DNA of 64,000 nucleotides from Gymnothorax reevesii (GCA_029721435.1 CM056573.1:149627947-149691946); one strand, 5' to 3'. Positions 9,372 through 21,958 are shown, numbered from the stretch's first letter. Notes: a model not told the origin generated them from the sequence alone. Numbers and translations are program-made.

Positions 9372-10580
9372 CTAGCTCAATCCAGAGCCAGCAGTAAACT
9401 TTTATAACCTAGGATGTTCTTGCAGTCTGCCTGTCGGGGTAGCGCCTCTGGCTTTGCTCGGCAGGGGGCCGGAGCCACAAAGCTCTGCGGGTCCCATGTC
9501 TCCTGTAAAAGTCAAATCAGTGAAGTTGAAGTCCAGTTACATTAATCTGTTTATATAAATCTAAATCTCTGGGAAATTCATAATATGTTTATGTTCAATA
9601 TCCCGTAAAGAAATCACTTATATACTTATAACTCAAACTATGTAATATTCCATTTTAAGGCTTTTCCATGACAACTGCATCATATTAGTACATATTCCTC
9701 TCATGTTTGGTCTTTTTATTCTTCGGGGAATCCAAGGAGTTGAATGGAGCATGTTTCATTTCCCTTGAAATTTTGGATCATCCTTTGGGACACTCTTGAA
9801 AATTGGGCAGTTTCCGCTCTCCTCTCTTTGCTAGATTGTTTAATCACCTCAATGGGGTAAAGCCCACCTTGATCGGAGGCGTGGTTTTGAGTGCTTAAAG
9901 GCAAGAGATTCTAACCGGAAGGGTCTCCTCTTTCTCAAGATCTTGCGCACGAAAGGTGAGTCAGGGAGAATCACATTCCACCTCGCTCCGCCCGGCTGGG
10001 GCTGTGCGTAAGCAGCGGATCTCGGTGGGCGGAGAGGGATGGCATCTGAGTTCTTCTCAGCCACGTGGTGCAGCCTCGTTCCGCGTGGCCTCCATCTTTT
10101 CCAGGTATGAATTTATTCTCTGTTTCTAAATTGTGTGTAACTGATAATTGGCTTAAAGTTGATTTGTTTGATCCAAGTTTGTGCCTACCTGGTGATTAAA
10201 TTATTGCTATTGATTTAAGCTTGCTTGGTCTCTGTGACTCTTAACACTTGTACATTCTTTCTAGCCTTGTGACGACCGGTACTTAGGGGGGCGATCCCTT
10301 ACCATTCCAGACTAGCTGATGTGTAGGTAGCGGTTAGCTTTAAGTTGGATTGCAGATTACGTTCTACCCTTTAAAGGTTGATGTATTACAGGTCCTGGGT
10401 ATTTGGCCCTCAAAGGTACCCCTGGGCTTAAGCCGGTACCCGGGCGATCCCTTTAAGGGGCCCTTTGGTGTACATCAACTTGGGTTCATGGAGTGTTCAT
10501 GCTCAGTGCTACTTCGTTTAAGCCTAGATGCTGCGATCATGGTTATTTCCTTCAACCTCTAAAATTTCCGCCGAACTTCA
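9372..10580. other. Unassigned, moderately GC-rich sequence
   Basis: Contains gene-free sequence with CpG-rich patches (9940-10090) and a repeated gtaccc/ggtaccc, gcgatccctt motif (10285-10450). It continues after the L1 insertion at 13303. It has the feel of an older repeat or LTR but no ends or coding sequence were found. Confidence 0.3.
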
Positions 10581-10726
10581 GAATCGGCAGCAACGGGGAT
10601 CACGTGACCAGAGGATCGAGATGGCTGCCCGAAGCTAGACCTCCGATAGAAGACCCGTAATTCGTTTATTTTTCAAAGCTTTCACAGTCTCATTGCACGA
10701 AAATTGATACCTTGCAAGTTTCTGAG

Positions 10727-11277
10727 ATGGCGGCAGTTCTGAGATGCTTGGGTTCCTCCCCCGTTACTTCTCCAAATAAGAAAAAATTGAAGGCGTTTGA
10801 TTCCCCCGACTTTGCTAAAATGGCGGACATGTTGCAACAAACAATGAGATCAGAGATAGCGATGCTAGCGTCCCAGATTTCAATGATTACTGCAAGTCTA
10901 AATAGTCAACAACAGACAATGCAGCAATTGGTTTCAAAATTGGATTACGTTTCTAGTGAACAACGGGCTCAAAAACAGACTGTAAATTTGCATGCTAGCA
11001 GGCTGGAAAATTTAGAGCACAAAATAAACGAACTTGAGGACAGGTCCAGACTAAACAATGTTCGAGTTGCGGGCCTGCCGGTAGGGTCAGAGAAGGATGA
11101 TTGGATTGGATTTCTTACCAAGATGCTCCCCATATGGTTTCCGAATCTGACCGGACGCGACCTCCACATCGAAAGGGCGCACCGCATTTATGGGAGCCAG
11201 CAGTCAGTAGGCCGTGAGAAGGCTCGGGTTTTGATTTTCAAATTCCTCCGATATACGGACCGACAGCTGCTTCTTAA
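10727..11277 (+). pseudogene. L1 ORF1 protein, interrupted
   Basis: ATG at 10727 opens a frame with a basic Pro/Ser N-terminus, a long heptad coiled coil (about residues 30-105, with KINELEDRSRLNNVRVAGLP at its end) and the start of the L1 RNA-binding domain (HIERAHRI). This is the trimeric nucleic-acid-binding protein of L1. At 11278 a MITE begins. After it, from 11632, the same reading frame resumes with typical ORF1 C-terminal code (FSPATAQQRRAF, GVKKALREAGI) and reaches a stop near 11838. Confidence 0.85.
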
Positions 11278-11627
11278 AGGGGAACTCCGGTCAATTTCAA
11301 CACGTATCTTTGTTGTTTGTGGTGAAATAGTACTGTCAATAGCGAGACAAACGAAGAAATTTGGTTTTGCCTACACCGAGTTATGCTCCTGCTAAAGTTT
11401 GTACCTAAGCGGCTCCAATGGGGCAGGCTTTTAACATGCTTTTAGCGTCTTAACACGATCGTGATGTCATTTAAAAGCCTGCCCCATTGGAGCCGCTTAG
11501 GTGCGAACTTAAGCAGGAGCATAACTCGGTGTAGGCAAAACCAAATTTCTTCGTTTATCTCGCTATTGACAGTACTTATTCACCACAAACAACAAAGATA
11601 CGTGTTGAAATTCACCGGAGTTCCCCT
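11278..11627. mobile_element. Palindromic MITE with TTAA target duplication (350 bp)
   Basis: Two arms of about 160 bp are near-perfect inverted copies around a loop near 11443-11475. Ends are aggggaactccgg and its exact complement, flanked by TTAA at 11274-11277 and 11628-11631. TTAA duplication is typical of piggyBac and Kolobok. It splits L1 ORF1, and precise removal of the element plus one TTAA keeps the frame. As RNA it would form a very long hairpin. Confidence 0.9.
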
Positions 11628-12542
11628 TTAAGGAAAGCAGAATCTCCGGCTCAGCTCTCGTGGAGAAATTGGCACTGCACTTCTATCTGAATTTCAGTCC
11701 CGCTACTGCTCAACAAAGACGGGCTTTTAGCGGAGTGAAGAAGGCGTTAAGAGAAGCGGGGATCCAATCTTTTCTACTGTATCCTGCGGTTTTGAAGATA
11801 ATTCATGATGGCGCCCCTCGACAGTTTAGCACGGTCTGAGAGGCAGAGGAGTTCATCAAATCCGTGAAAATACCCTTTTCTGCTGTGTCGAAGTGAACTA
11901 TTCGGAAAGAGATTTCTCAGATCTCGGACAGTTGGTAAAATAAGGGGACTTTTATCGAAATTCCATGTCTACTGTTGCCGACAGTTAAAGCTAAGTTAGT
12001 GGATTAGATAATGGGGTTGGGTTGTAGGCCCTTCTTCCCGTTGTCGAGACTCTCGGGGGACTTTAACTAAATGAGTGAATTGCTAACTTTGTTATCACTT
12101 TATGGATATTGTGTCTGTTTTTGTTGTTTCTCGGGGGGGATCTATTGTGTGGATGAACCGATAATGCTGTAGCTGAATGTGCGGTGTTGGATTGTGATAG
12201 CCAGAATTACTCCGTTCTTGCTTCGGGTCACATCGGTCGTAGGTGTCACGCGATTGGAGTAGGGAGGGAATGGGGGGATGATGAGCTCCTTTGGAGCGAG
12301 CTCTTCCCTTCTCACGGGGGGGCGTTTTGTTCAGGGGGTGTTTGTTCTAAGGGGATGGAGGGGTGGGGTGGTGATGCCCGGTGGGGGAATGAGGTGGAAA
12401 GTTGCCAATTGCTCATTTTGTCGTTGTATCCGTATGTATGGGCTACCTATGGAATTTAGCTATGGTGGTACCAGAATTCTATGCATTTTTGCTACCCAAA
12501 GCTTTCAGTTGCTAGTGTCACTCAATAAAATACCGGATAAGT

Positions 12543-13130
12543 ATGACTAATATTGCGATTATGTCCTGTAACGTTTGCGGGCTAAATTGTCAGAAAAAGC
12601 GAGTCTGTGTTTTGTACTGGTTACGACGAAGAAAGATAGATATCGCCTTGATACAGGAGTCTCATCTGAAACATCAAGATGTGAGAAGATTTGCAAGCAG
12701 ATATTATTACGTAGCAGCCTCTGCTTCGGCGGGAAATAAAACAAAAGGAGTTTTAGTGGTGGTACGCAGGAATTTGACTATATCAATACTAGAGTCAGGA
12801 AGTGATAATCAGGGGAGGATACCTTATTTGAAAACTATTATATCAGATCAAAAAGTAGCATTTGTTTTGGCTTACGCGCCGTCAACTCGACAATCTGAAT
12901 TTTATAATTCCTTGTTAAACCAATTGTTGGAGCTCAATGACTTTGAAATCATTTTAGGGGCGGACATGAATGCAGTTATGTGCGAAACACTTGACTGGTC
13001 AAACTCGAAAGAAATAAGGGCTCAACTGGATACATCCGCAGCACTGAAGGAGTGTATTACAGAACTAGGATTGATTGATAGCTGGCGATTTCTTAACCTC
13101 ACAGCCAAAGAATTTACTTTTTTCTGCTAG
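12543..13130 (+). pseudogene. L1 ORF2 endonuclease part, truncated
   Basis: ATG at 12543 starts a frame with apurinic/apyrimidinic endonuclease landmarks: SCNVCGLN, then IALIQESHL (catalytic Glu), LAYAP, and ILGADMNAV (the G-D-N type motif). The frame stops at 13130 just before the expected SRIDY box, whose remains (TYSRIDYVF) follow out of frame near 13137. No reverse transcriptase follows. Confidence 0.85.
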
Positions 13131-13302
13131 GCATAAAACCTATTCTAGGATTGATTATGTATTTACTTCTAGATTGATCCAATCAATGATTGATTGCGCC
13201 GGGATAATTCAGATTTCTCTATCATGTCTCTATCTATGATTTCATAATCATAATCAAAAATTGTTCCCAAAAAAAAAAAAAAAAAAAGAATCTGCAGCAA
13301 CG

Positions 13303-14018
13303 CTTATTAACCCTGGGGGCGTTTTGCTGGGTGACAATGGTTTTCGCAGACGAGTCTCTGATGGCGTAACTGCCTCGAGATCCACGCATGCTGTCCCCAA
13401 AGTATCGATTCTAATTCTAATTTGGAGCCAGATATTTAACAAGGATCTAACTAACTTTGGTATTCTAAATGTATTATGGAGTCAGATTGATTGTTACCAT
13501 TGCGTTATTATGCCCCGTCTTTGGACGGAGAAAAATATCCATTTTTATTGAGATTCACACCAGCCAGGAAGTTGCGTGAATTAACGCCAGCCAAGAAGAA
13601 CACGTGAAACCTTCAACCCTCTGCAATGTCCGTCCTTGGTATTGTTTTGTGGGGCTTTACATAAGGGTACAGTCTAAGTCATCATTTTCATTTATTGAAT
13701 CAGTTATTTTAAATTTAGTCATAAAATATTTATGCTCAAGGTGTCACAACTGCTTCTGACATTTTTAATGACATCCATGTCGCACACCAAAACTTCTCTT
13801 ATCCAGCAGCATTGATGCGCACCGCTGTTTTATCACAGACTATGCTTACAAAGCTATCGTACAGGCATCTAGCTATTAGTTTACATAACATCCATCATGA
13901 GGTGATGCTCCGGAGCTGGCTAGCTCCAAAGACTTTGTTTCCATAGTAACTAGTGCCATGGCTTAGCTCACACGCTCTGTGCCACCGAAATGGGGCTTGA
14001 GATCAGGCTAATTCCATG
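13303..14018. other. No gene seen
   Basis: Continuation of the L1 target locus. It begins cttattaaccctgggggcg, which includes a TTAACCC, but no matching end was found. No coding signal. Confidence 0.3.
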
Positions 14019-14655
14019 CCAATCGAGGGCTAATCCCTTATCCCGCCTTCATGCAATAGGCCCCTGGACATATTTAGTGATGTCAATGACAGAATCATGC
14101 CGGTGAATGATGGAGCGGCATCTGAGGGCCCGAAGATCACAGACATCCGGTAAAGGTCTTCGGCCTTGTCCCTTATGCGCAGAAATTTTTGCGCAGAGAT
14201 TTTTATAAATTTTCTGAATCTTTTGATGATTTTAGGCTCTGTTGCTGATGAGACCTTCAAAGCCTTTGCAATTTGACATTGAGGAACATTGTTTTTAAAG
14301 TATTCCACAATTTTTTATGCAGGCCTCCACAGGTTGGAGAGCATCTGGCCATCTTTACTTCTGAGAGACTCAGCCTCTCTAAGACATTCCTTTCATAGCC
14401 AATTATGTTACACACCTGATACCAGTTAACTTAATTACTTGCTAAATGTTGTTTCAGCTGATTCTCTTATATATTAATTGCTTTTTCAGCCCATTTTTGC
14501 CTGTGTCCCAAATTTTCTGAGTCTTTTTCTGAGACATTTGAAATGTTATTTATGTTCTATCGTAAATAACATTGGTTCATGTGATCTGAAAGTCATTGCA
14601 TTTTGATTTTACTCACAATTTACACTTAGTCCCAACTATTTCAGAATTGGGGCTG
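14019..14655 (-). mobile_element. Tc1-like transposon, 5' half on the - strand
   Basis: The right edge is a terminal repeat (ending ggggctg at 14655, followed by TA) of the same family as the copy at 39322-40925. Antisense transposase N-terminus is readable ([20 protein letters not shown]). The left side is truncated near 14019. Frameshifted, non-functional. Confidence 0.8.
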
Positions 14656-15159
14656 TAATTCCAGAGAGTTAAAACTTTCCATAGTAACTGAAAAACATTA
14701 ATTGGACAATCAGAATAGTATACAAGCCTGCGCGTAAAAGCAAGTAGGTTGTATTCTCCTAATGTTGGGCACGGTTGCGCAGCTGAAAATGATGCAATTT
14801 CAAAGAAGAAAAATATATCCAAAACTGAGCTGATGGTCAGTTACATTTTCTGGATTTAAATGAGGTACGGACTTGGTCAATGAGAATTAATTTAAATGAA
14901 ATAGGACTGAAGGGTTCCTTCTACCTGATACAACTATCGCTGGATTCAATGAAGAAAGGTTACACTGCCACTGTGTCTGCATTTTGTTTAATGTGGCTTT
15001 TTGATTTAGAATTTATACCGTATTCAACTAAATCAAATGCCATGGTTATGGTTTGTTTAAAATGCAAGCAGCTCACGCACTTTGGGGATCTCCCTGCCCC
15101 TGACACGTTCATTGCACCGTTCTGTTCAATCAGGGCAGAATATTGCCTGATTTTTTTTT

Positions 15160-15747
15160 ATCCCCCCGGCAGCTATTATCCCCCACATTATATATCCCTC
15201 TGTCCGTCTGTCTGTCTGTCTGTAAACATGAGTTTGTCCGGGCCATATCTCAGAAACTATATGTACTAGCTTCACCAAACTTGACACACATGTCAATCAT
15301 GATGTGTAGATGTACCTTTTGCCATCGCTCTGTCCGTCTGTCAGTCTGTCTGTAAACATGAGTTTGTCCGGGCCATATCTCAGAAACTATATGTGTTAGC
15401 TTCACCAAATTTGACACACATGTCAATCATGATGTGTAGATGTGCCTTTTGCTATCGCTCTGTCCGTCTGTCTGTTCGTCTGTAAACATGAGTTTGTCCG
15501 GGCCATATCTCGGAAACTATATGTGCTAGCTTCACCAAACTTGACACACATGTCAATCATGATGTGTAGATGTGCCTTTTGCTATCGCTCTGTCCGTCCG
15601 TCTGTCTGTCTGTCTGTAAACATGAGTTTGTGTGGGCCATATCTCGGAAACTATATGTGCTACCTTCACCAAACTTGACAAACATGTCAATCCTCATGCG
15701 TAGATGTGCCTTTTAAAGGTTGTTACACAACCTACAGCCGGGGGGAT
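15160..15747. repeat. Four-copy tandem array (130-134 bp units) with inverted ends
   Basis: Each unit holds a (tctg)n run, gtaaacatgagtttg, tccgggccatatctc, gaaactatatgt, agcttcaccaaacttgaca, catgtcaatcatgatgtgtag. Units begin at 15222, 15352, 15482 and 15616; spacing grows by one tetranucleotide in the last. The array is bracketed by atccccccggc (15160-15170) and its exact complement gccggggggat (15737-15747). It is absent from copy 2 of repeat family A, so it is an insertion. Confidence 0.85.
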
Positions 15748-16191
15748 CCGCCATTGCCAGATGGCTCTTGTCTTGATCATGAAATGTCTATTCTGTTAAT
15801 ATCTGAAGTATACCTTATTTTATGGAGTTAGTGAGTTATACTTGTTATAAGTATAAGTTATACTTTATAAGGTGTGGAAAGTGTTTATATAAGGTAGCGA
15901 GCTCAGAAGATGGACCTGCTAGCTTTTCATTGCAGGGTGAATGTTCAGACCATTAAATAAAAAGTTCCATTAATGAGTATGTGTGCTGGCCTGTGGGACA
16001 CTGAAGCAAAATGGACAAATTTCTAGACTTCATCATGGAGAAAAGGCATGTTTTGTGTTTTTGGAAGGGTTACTGGTGACCATTGATGTCCAACTGCACC
16101 TGTATTGGTAGACTCTAAATTTAACAAGAAAATTATAACTTCGTATTGAATTTCATGCATCAAAATTTTTGATTTGTGTTAAATATACGAT

Positions 16192-17698
16192 CAGTGGCGT
16201 GCACAGACATTATGGGGGGCAAGTGCTCAGGGGGGAGGGGGAGGGCACTTTTTTGCACTCGTGGAACATGTCATTATAGTGTGAGATTAAAAAAATAAAA
16301 TAAACATTACACGCACATATTCAATGCAATTCATGACTACTGTCATTCATCTCAAGAAGGCACATGGGTAGCCTTTATGGGGATATTTCTCTCAGGCCAT
16401 GGGGAACTGCCTGATTCTTCTTTCTGTGTTCATTTATGTTGCCTAACAAAACCTACACAAAAGAAAACGTTCAGCTTAACAGATAGATTTGCAAAGTCGA
16501 CCGACATTGTTTGTGGTGGTCGTCCTCATGTTATCTATCATTGATTTGGAATATAGCATTAAACTAGCCAATCAGGTGACCAGTCGGCTAAAAAATGCTT
16601 AGTTGTTTGGTGCTGTATGAGCAGCGGCGTACCGTCAGATGCCAAGAAGGCCTTCAGTAACATCACCCTTTCCTGGATAATTGCTCTTAAGCTGTTTGCG
16701 ATCAGGTTTGATTGATTAACAATCAAACAGTTAATTAACAGAATAGCTACCACCAATGCGTGACACGTAATGATTAAGAAATGCTAATTACAAAGCGATT
16801 GCCTGTTGGCTATGTTGATATAATTGATGTGAATCCGCAAAGATGACAATGTGCAAAAAATACGAAACTTTCGCGGACTTATACTTTCGCAATTATTTTC
16901 GTCTTCACTCAGCTGTGCCTCTTACCTAACAACGCACTTTAGCTGTCACATTCAGAGTATATAGAACGGTTTCTAATGGCCAATTGCTCAATGAACGTCG
17001 CAAATTCATTTAGGCAAATTCGGAAATTATAAAGACGTAGGCTAGTGATATTTTTTCCGTAGCCATTTGTGTGCGGAAGTAAGTTAAACGCCGTATAATT
17101 TCATACTGCAATGTATAACAAGGCTTTCAAAAACAAGTTAGATTCTCGTCGGTTCCTCCAATCAGTCTGAGCAACGGTTGCTAATCGGGGAGGTAAACTG
17201 CGAGAGGTGTCTGTCATTAAGAAGTGAAAGGTGAGGTTAATGCTGGCCCTGTGTTTCTGCCAACGGACCATCACTGTGTAGGAGACATGCTACTGCACAA
17301 CAAAATGATTACAGGTTGGGCTGTACGATTTCACTTGATCTGTGTGTTACCTGGCTGGCGGGGCACAAGACTGTGGCTTTCAGTCGCTCAGCTGATATAC
17401 TCCTGCAGCGCATCTACAGGTATATGCACTGCGCGCGTGTTCACGTGACAAAGGAAGAGAGATTGGAAGGTCGTGAGGAGGTGGCCCATTTTGGGGAATT
17501 TTTTTCAGTAGTTTTTAATCAGACAGCTTTTCTAAAAGATCATTTCAACATTGGCCCCACTATTGTGTTAATAATAATAATAATAATAATAATTAAAAAA
17601 AAAAAAAAAAACAAAGTTTCAAAAGGGCACTTTCATTGATAAAGGGCAAAGAGGCAAGTGCTGTAGCACCACCTAGCGTCTATCTGTGCACGCCTATG
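16192..17698. mobile_element. Non-autonomous hAT transposon (1507 bp) with 8-bp target duplication
   Basis: Terminal repeats cagtggcgtgcacaga (16192-16207) and the complement of tctgtgcacgcctatg (17683-17698) match at 14 of 16 bases. Both sides carry tatacgat (16184-16191 and 17699-17706). Inside are a G-rich start, a (taa)n run at 17571-17592 and no hAT transposase. It sits inside copy 1 of repeat family A; copy 2 shows the empty site. Confidence 0.92.
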
Positions 17699-17954
17699 TA
17701 TACGATTATTTTATGATTTGACAGAGACATCATGTTGGGGGATATTAGAGTTTGGGGAGCCACCTAGAGAGCTGTCTAATTTGGCTCCTAGAGAGTATGT
17801 AATGTATGGATTTCAGCTGCGTTTAGAGGACGGCTCCACGAGGGTAGCGATGTGGGAGCTACCGTGCTAATATTAAAGCAGGCTGTGGAGCATCTCACTT
17901 AAGTGAATTTGGAGCGAAAAAAAAAAATCCCTGAGTAAGAAATAATTATTATTC

Positions 17955-18052
17955 ATAAAATCACCTGTTCCACAATTATTGGAACCCCTAACAGTTCCTA
18001 GGAAATAAATATAATTGAAGTATTTCTACAGTACAAAATTGATCAGAGTATC
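17955..18052 (+). mobile_element. Left end of a Tc1-like transposon split by an L1
   Basis: Carries ccacaattattggaacccct, resembling a Tc1 terminal repeat, and leads into tgatcagagtatc, which is repeated after the L1 at 22561-22573 where Tc1 sequence resumes. The exact left boundary is unclear because its terminal repeat is diverged from the right one at 23884. Confidence 0.55.
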
Positions 18053-18360
18053 GAGAGATCACGTGACTTGGGCATGGGTTTGCACTCAAGCAGATTGGGC
18101 TCTGTCTTTCCTTGCCCTCCTATTTTTGTCTTTTTCGTAATATTTCGCTCCCATTTTTCCTAATTGCTTAGGTAATATATTGTTATTAGATGGCTTCTCC
18201 TAAGAAGCCACATTTCATGTCACCAACTGAGTCGCCATCCAAGAAGAAGCCGAGAAACAGTTCCTCCACTTAGCTAGCAAACATGGCCGACCCCATTGTC
18301 AAGGCTCTGGAACAGTTTTTAAGATCTGAGCACTTGGCCCTAAGGGCGGACATACATTAA

Positions 18361-21300
18361 GACAATCGTGGGGAGCAGGAAAATTGCATTTCTATCTGTT
18401 TATGCACCTACAATATATGACCCTGATTTCTTTACATCCCTATCAAATTCACTTCTAGGATTATCAGATTTTGAAATGGTGCTTGGCACAGATATGAATA
18501 CAGTCATATGTCCTCTCCTTGATAGATCAGGACATGGAGATCCCCATTCCCAACCTCGTTCCATTTCTAAACTTAAATTTTGCCTGTCGGCTGTATCGTT
18601 GGTCGATCTGTGGCGATTGTTCAACCCTTGTACAAAATTTTATACATTCTTCTCCTCTAGACATAAAACATATTTGAGAATTAATTTTTTTGTTTTTATC
18701 CCAATCTTTAGTTCCTGTTGTCAAAACAGTAGAGATCTGGCCCATGTCGCTATCTGACTGCCATATCAACTTTTGTAATTTGTCTTTAATTGAAAAACCT
18801 AATCATGCACCCCATTGGCGGTTTAACACCACCCTATTATTGAGGGATACTGGGTTTTGTCAGCAGTTTGTAACCAGACTGGGTGAATTCCTCTCTTTTA
18901 ATGTTGGCTCAGTGGAAGACCCACATATTGTATGGGATGCAGTGAAGGGATTCATAAGAGAAAATTCCATTTCATATGCTTCCTTTCTTGATAAGTCTCG
19001 CCTTCATAAAATCTCCGTTTTAGGAAATAACCTAGCTTCTCTAGAATGCTCTTGCCAAACCTCCTATTCTGAAGATAAATCTCTAGAAATAAAACTGGCC
19101 AAGGCCGAATTAAATCTCCTACTTAGGAATAGAGCTGAATTTCTCATCCAAAGGTCAAGGCAAAATTATTATTTTAATGGTAGCCGGCCTAGTCATTTAT
19201 TATCTCTTAAACTCCGCAGTGATGATAAATTCGCTAATATTCCAGCTATTGTGTCACAAGGAATTACGTTTACCGATCCAGCTCAAATTAATGAGAACTT
19301 TAGGTCTTTTTACGCTAGCTTGTATAGTTCTGAGAATTGTGATACTAAGAGTTACCCATCTTTTGATCAGTCAGCAGATTTACCTCATATATCGGCCTCA
19401 GATGCAACTAAGCTAGACGAACCCATAACACTATCATAATTAGAAAAGGCATTGAGAGATATGAACAAGGGCAAATCCCCAGGCATGGAAGGTATGCCAC
19501 CTGAATTGTATTTACCCTTTTGGCCAGCTTTGGGACCCCTTATGTTAGAAATGATCAACTATTCAATTGACAAAGATTCTTTTGGGAGACATACTAATAC
19601 TGCGGTCATATCCCCGTTGCTCAAAAAAAAAAAGGATCCAGTATCCTGTTCCAGCTACTGTCTTCTTTAACTTTTAGGCTCAGATATAAAAGTATATGCT
19701 TAGGTCCTGGCACGTCGCTTAGAATCGCACATGACACACCTTGTGCACCCTGATCAAACAGGGTTTGTTAAATCCAGATTAGCTACTGACAATATGCGCC
19801 GACTCTTTTATATAATACACTTAGCAGATCAGATCAAGTCTCCATGTGCAGTTTTTTCTCTTGATGCCTTAAAAGCTTTTGACCGCCTTGAATGGCAATA
19901 CTTATGGGAAGTACTAGACTCCATGGGTTTAGGAACCAGGTTTATCTCCACGATCAAAGTTCTGTATGCCAACCCATCTGCTGTCGTGTTAACGGGGCGG
20001 AACTGCTCTACACCATTCCCAATTGCTAGAGGCACACGTTGTTGCCCACCATCCCCTTTGTTATTCGCATTGTCTCTTGAACCTCTAACTCAGGCTATCC
20101 GTCGATCCAAAGAATTCTCCCCTATAGCTATCAAGGACACTGTACATCATATTTCCCTTTACGCAGATGATATTTTACTGTTTATCGACAACCCATCCAG
20201 ATCTCTACCGCATACTATATTGAAAAATTTAACAGAATATCAGGTTACAAGATAAATTGGCAAAAATCATCTTCCCCTAAATTTTTCAGTAGACTCTATC
20301 CCTCTGCCATCATTGATACCCATTGTCCATTGCTTCAAATATCTGGGTATTACGATATATCCTACCTTCAATAATATAGTAAATAACAACTATAACAATA
20401 TTTTTAAACAAATTAATACAAACTTACCTAATTGGACATCTCTCCCCGGCTCCTTGCATGCTCGCATAGTAGTTTTTAAAAATGAATGTCCTACCACGTA
20501 TTAACTTTATTGGATCAATGATCCCTTTACCGCCCCTTGTTGGATACTGGGACAAATTTCAGGCTATTTGTTCAAATTACATCTGAAATGGGAGACAGCC
20601 ATGCATTAAATTGTCAGTTTTACAACGCAAAAAGTCGGTTGGGTGCTTGTCCCTTCCAGACTTTTAAGTTATATGCCCAATCCTTCACATTACACCCCCT
20701 TTCCACATAGCTTGATCCTACTGCCCAAGTCTTCTGGCGCCCACTTGAGGAATCATTGGTTTCTCCCTATAGACTGCAAGATCTCATCTACTGTGGCATT
20801 CCAGTCAGGCAATGTACATTACATTTTGGACCAATTGTCTCACATTTGATAATGACCTGGAGTTTAGCAGAGAAACGTACAGGATCAGAAAAGAAGTGGC
20901 ATCACCACTCCCCCATATTTCATAACCATAGCTTGCTCACTGGTAACTCCCCCTTCTTTTACCCTCAGTGGACCAACAAAGGCATTCACATTTTAGCTGA
21001 TATCTTAAATGACAGTGGTTTGAGGAGCTTTGAGAATATTTAAGTACAATATAGTCTTCAAAGCACATCCTTCTTTATATATTTGCGTCTTCGATCATGG
21101 GGGTTCCATGGGGCATTCCATTACAGTCTCATCCTATGCATAGCCTATTCCATTTAGAAAGCCAAATGAGATGTTCGGCATCTAAGATTTATATTTTTCT
21201 CCTTCAGCATACTTATGGGCCATTAGGGGTTACAGAGACATGGGTCAAAGTGATTAAAATGATAACTATATCAGAGCAATATTGTCCCACATATCTTCAC

Positions 21301-21690
21301 AATCATCCAGAAATCCAAACCATCAAATGATCCACTGGAAATTTTTTCATAGATTATATTTGACTCCCCTGCATCGTTTTCACATGCGCCTGAACTCTTC
21401 TACTACACAATGTGGTCTTGGTTAGACAGGGACCTTTTTACATACCTTCTGGAACTGTCCAGATGTTGCCAAATTTTGGAAACTGGTCGCCATGGATTTA
21501 GCCTTACTTATAAATGAGAAAATTACCTACTCCCCAATATCATTTTTATGAAATGATGATTCTGCTCTCAGCCTCTCGTTGCAAGAGAAAAGAGTATGGC
21601 TAGCCGGTCTTACTGTGGCAAAGAAAATGCAATTAAAATAGTTGGAATCCACCTCACATTCTCTCACGTCAACTATGGCTATTAACTTTT
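18361..21690 (+). pseudogene. L1 ORF2: partial endonuclease plus reverse transcriptase, decayed
   Basis: Landmarks in order: LSVYAPTIYDP and LGTDMNTVI (endonuclease, N-terminal half missing, 18368-18757); a linker frame at 18690-19439; MNKGKSPGMEGMPPELY (19458); DQTGFVKSRLATDN (19752); FSLDALKAFDRLEW (finger/palm); and the catalytic YADD box at 20160-20171. Thumb and C-terminal code continues to about 21690 with several frameshifts. It would have nicked DNA and copied the L1 RNA; it is now dead. Confidence 0.85.
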
Positions 21691-21958
21691 CTTGATTATA
21701 ATCTCCATGGAATTATCAACAGCTCGCATACATGGTGCCGAGGAGAAGACCATTGAAACCTGGAAGCAGGCTTTTGATGATGTGAAAATACTTGTTCAAC
21801 CAGTGGAATAAGACTTTCAGTTACTTTATTCATCACATGCACATGTCGGTGTATATGAGTGTAGCCTACATATCTACCATTATTAATATCATACAATGTT
21901 TTCACTATGTGATGTGAAAAAAAAGCCAGTAAATGGCAGTATTGACTTTTTTTTTTTT

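Larger units (their letters stand above)
10596..13287 (+). mobile_element. L1-type LINE, 5' end retained, internally deleted
   Basis: Flanked by gaatcggcagcaacg (10581-10595) and gaatctgcagcaacg (13288-13302), 14 of 15 identical. The 5' end gggatcacgtgacc matches the start of the second L1 at 18053. Order: 5' UTR, ORF1 (interrupted by a MITE), spacer, first part of ORF2 with endonuclease, then about 100 bases before a poly(A) run at 13268-13287. Reverse transcriptase is missing, so the copy lost most of ORF2 by internal deletion. Confidence 0.85.
14658..17940 (+). repeat. Repeat family A, copy 1 (interrupted)
   Basis: Aligns by eye with 56590-57560: shared stretches include ctgaaaatgat-caatttcaaagaa, gaagggttccttctacc, atggagaaaaggcatgttttgtgttt and gagtttggggagccacct. 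It is interrupted by a tandem-array element (about 15152-15770) and a hAT element (16192-17698). The copy loses similarity after about 17820. Noncoding. The right end of the family, seen in copies 2 and 3, suggests a piggyBac-type element. Confidence 0.7.

Noticed and set aside
15143..15678. Serial open frames rich in SVCLSV across the tandem array
   Set aside because: They are translations of (tctg)n and the repeat unit, not a protein.
15160..15747. CRISPR-like array
   Set aside because: The repeats are over 100 bp with no unique spacers, and the context is a vertebrate nuclear genome.
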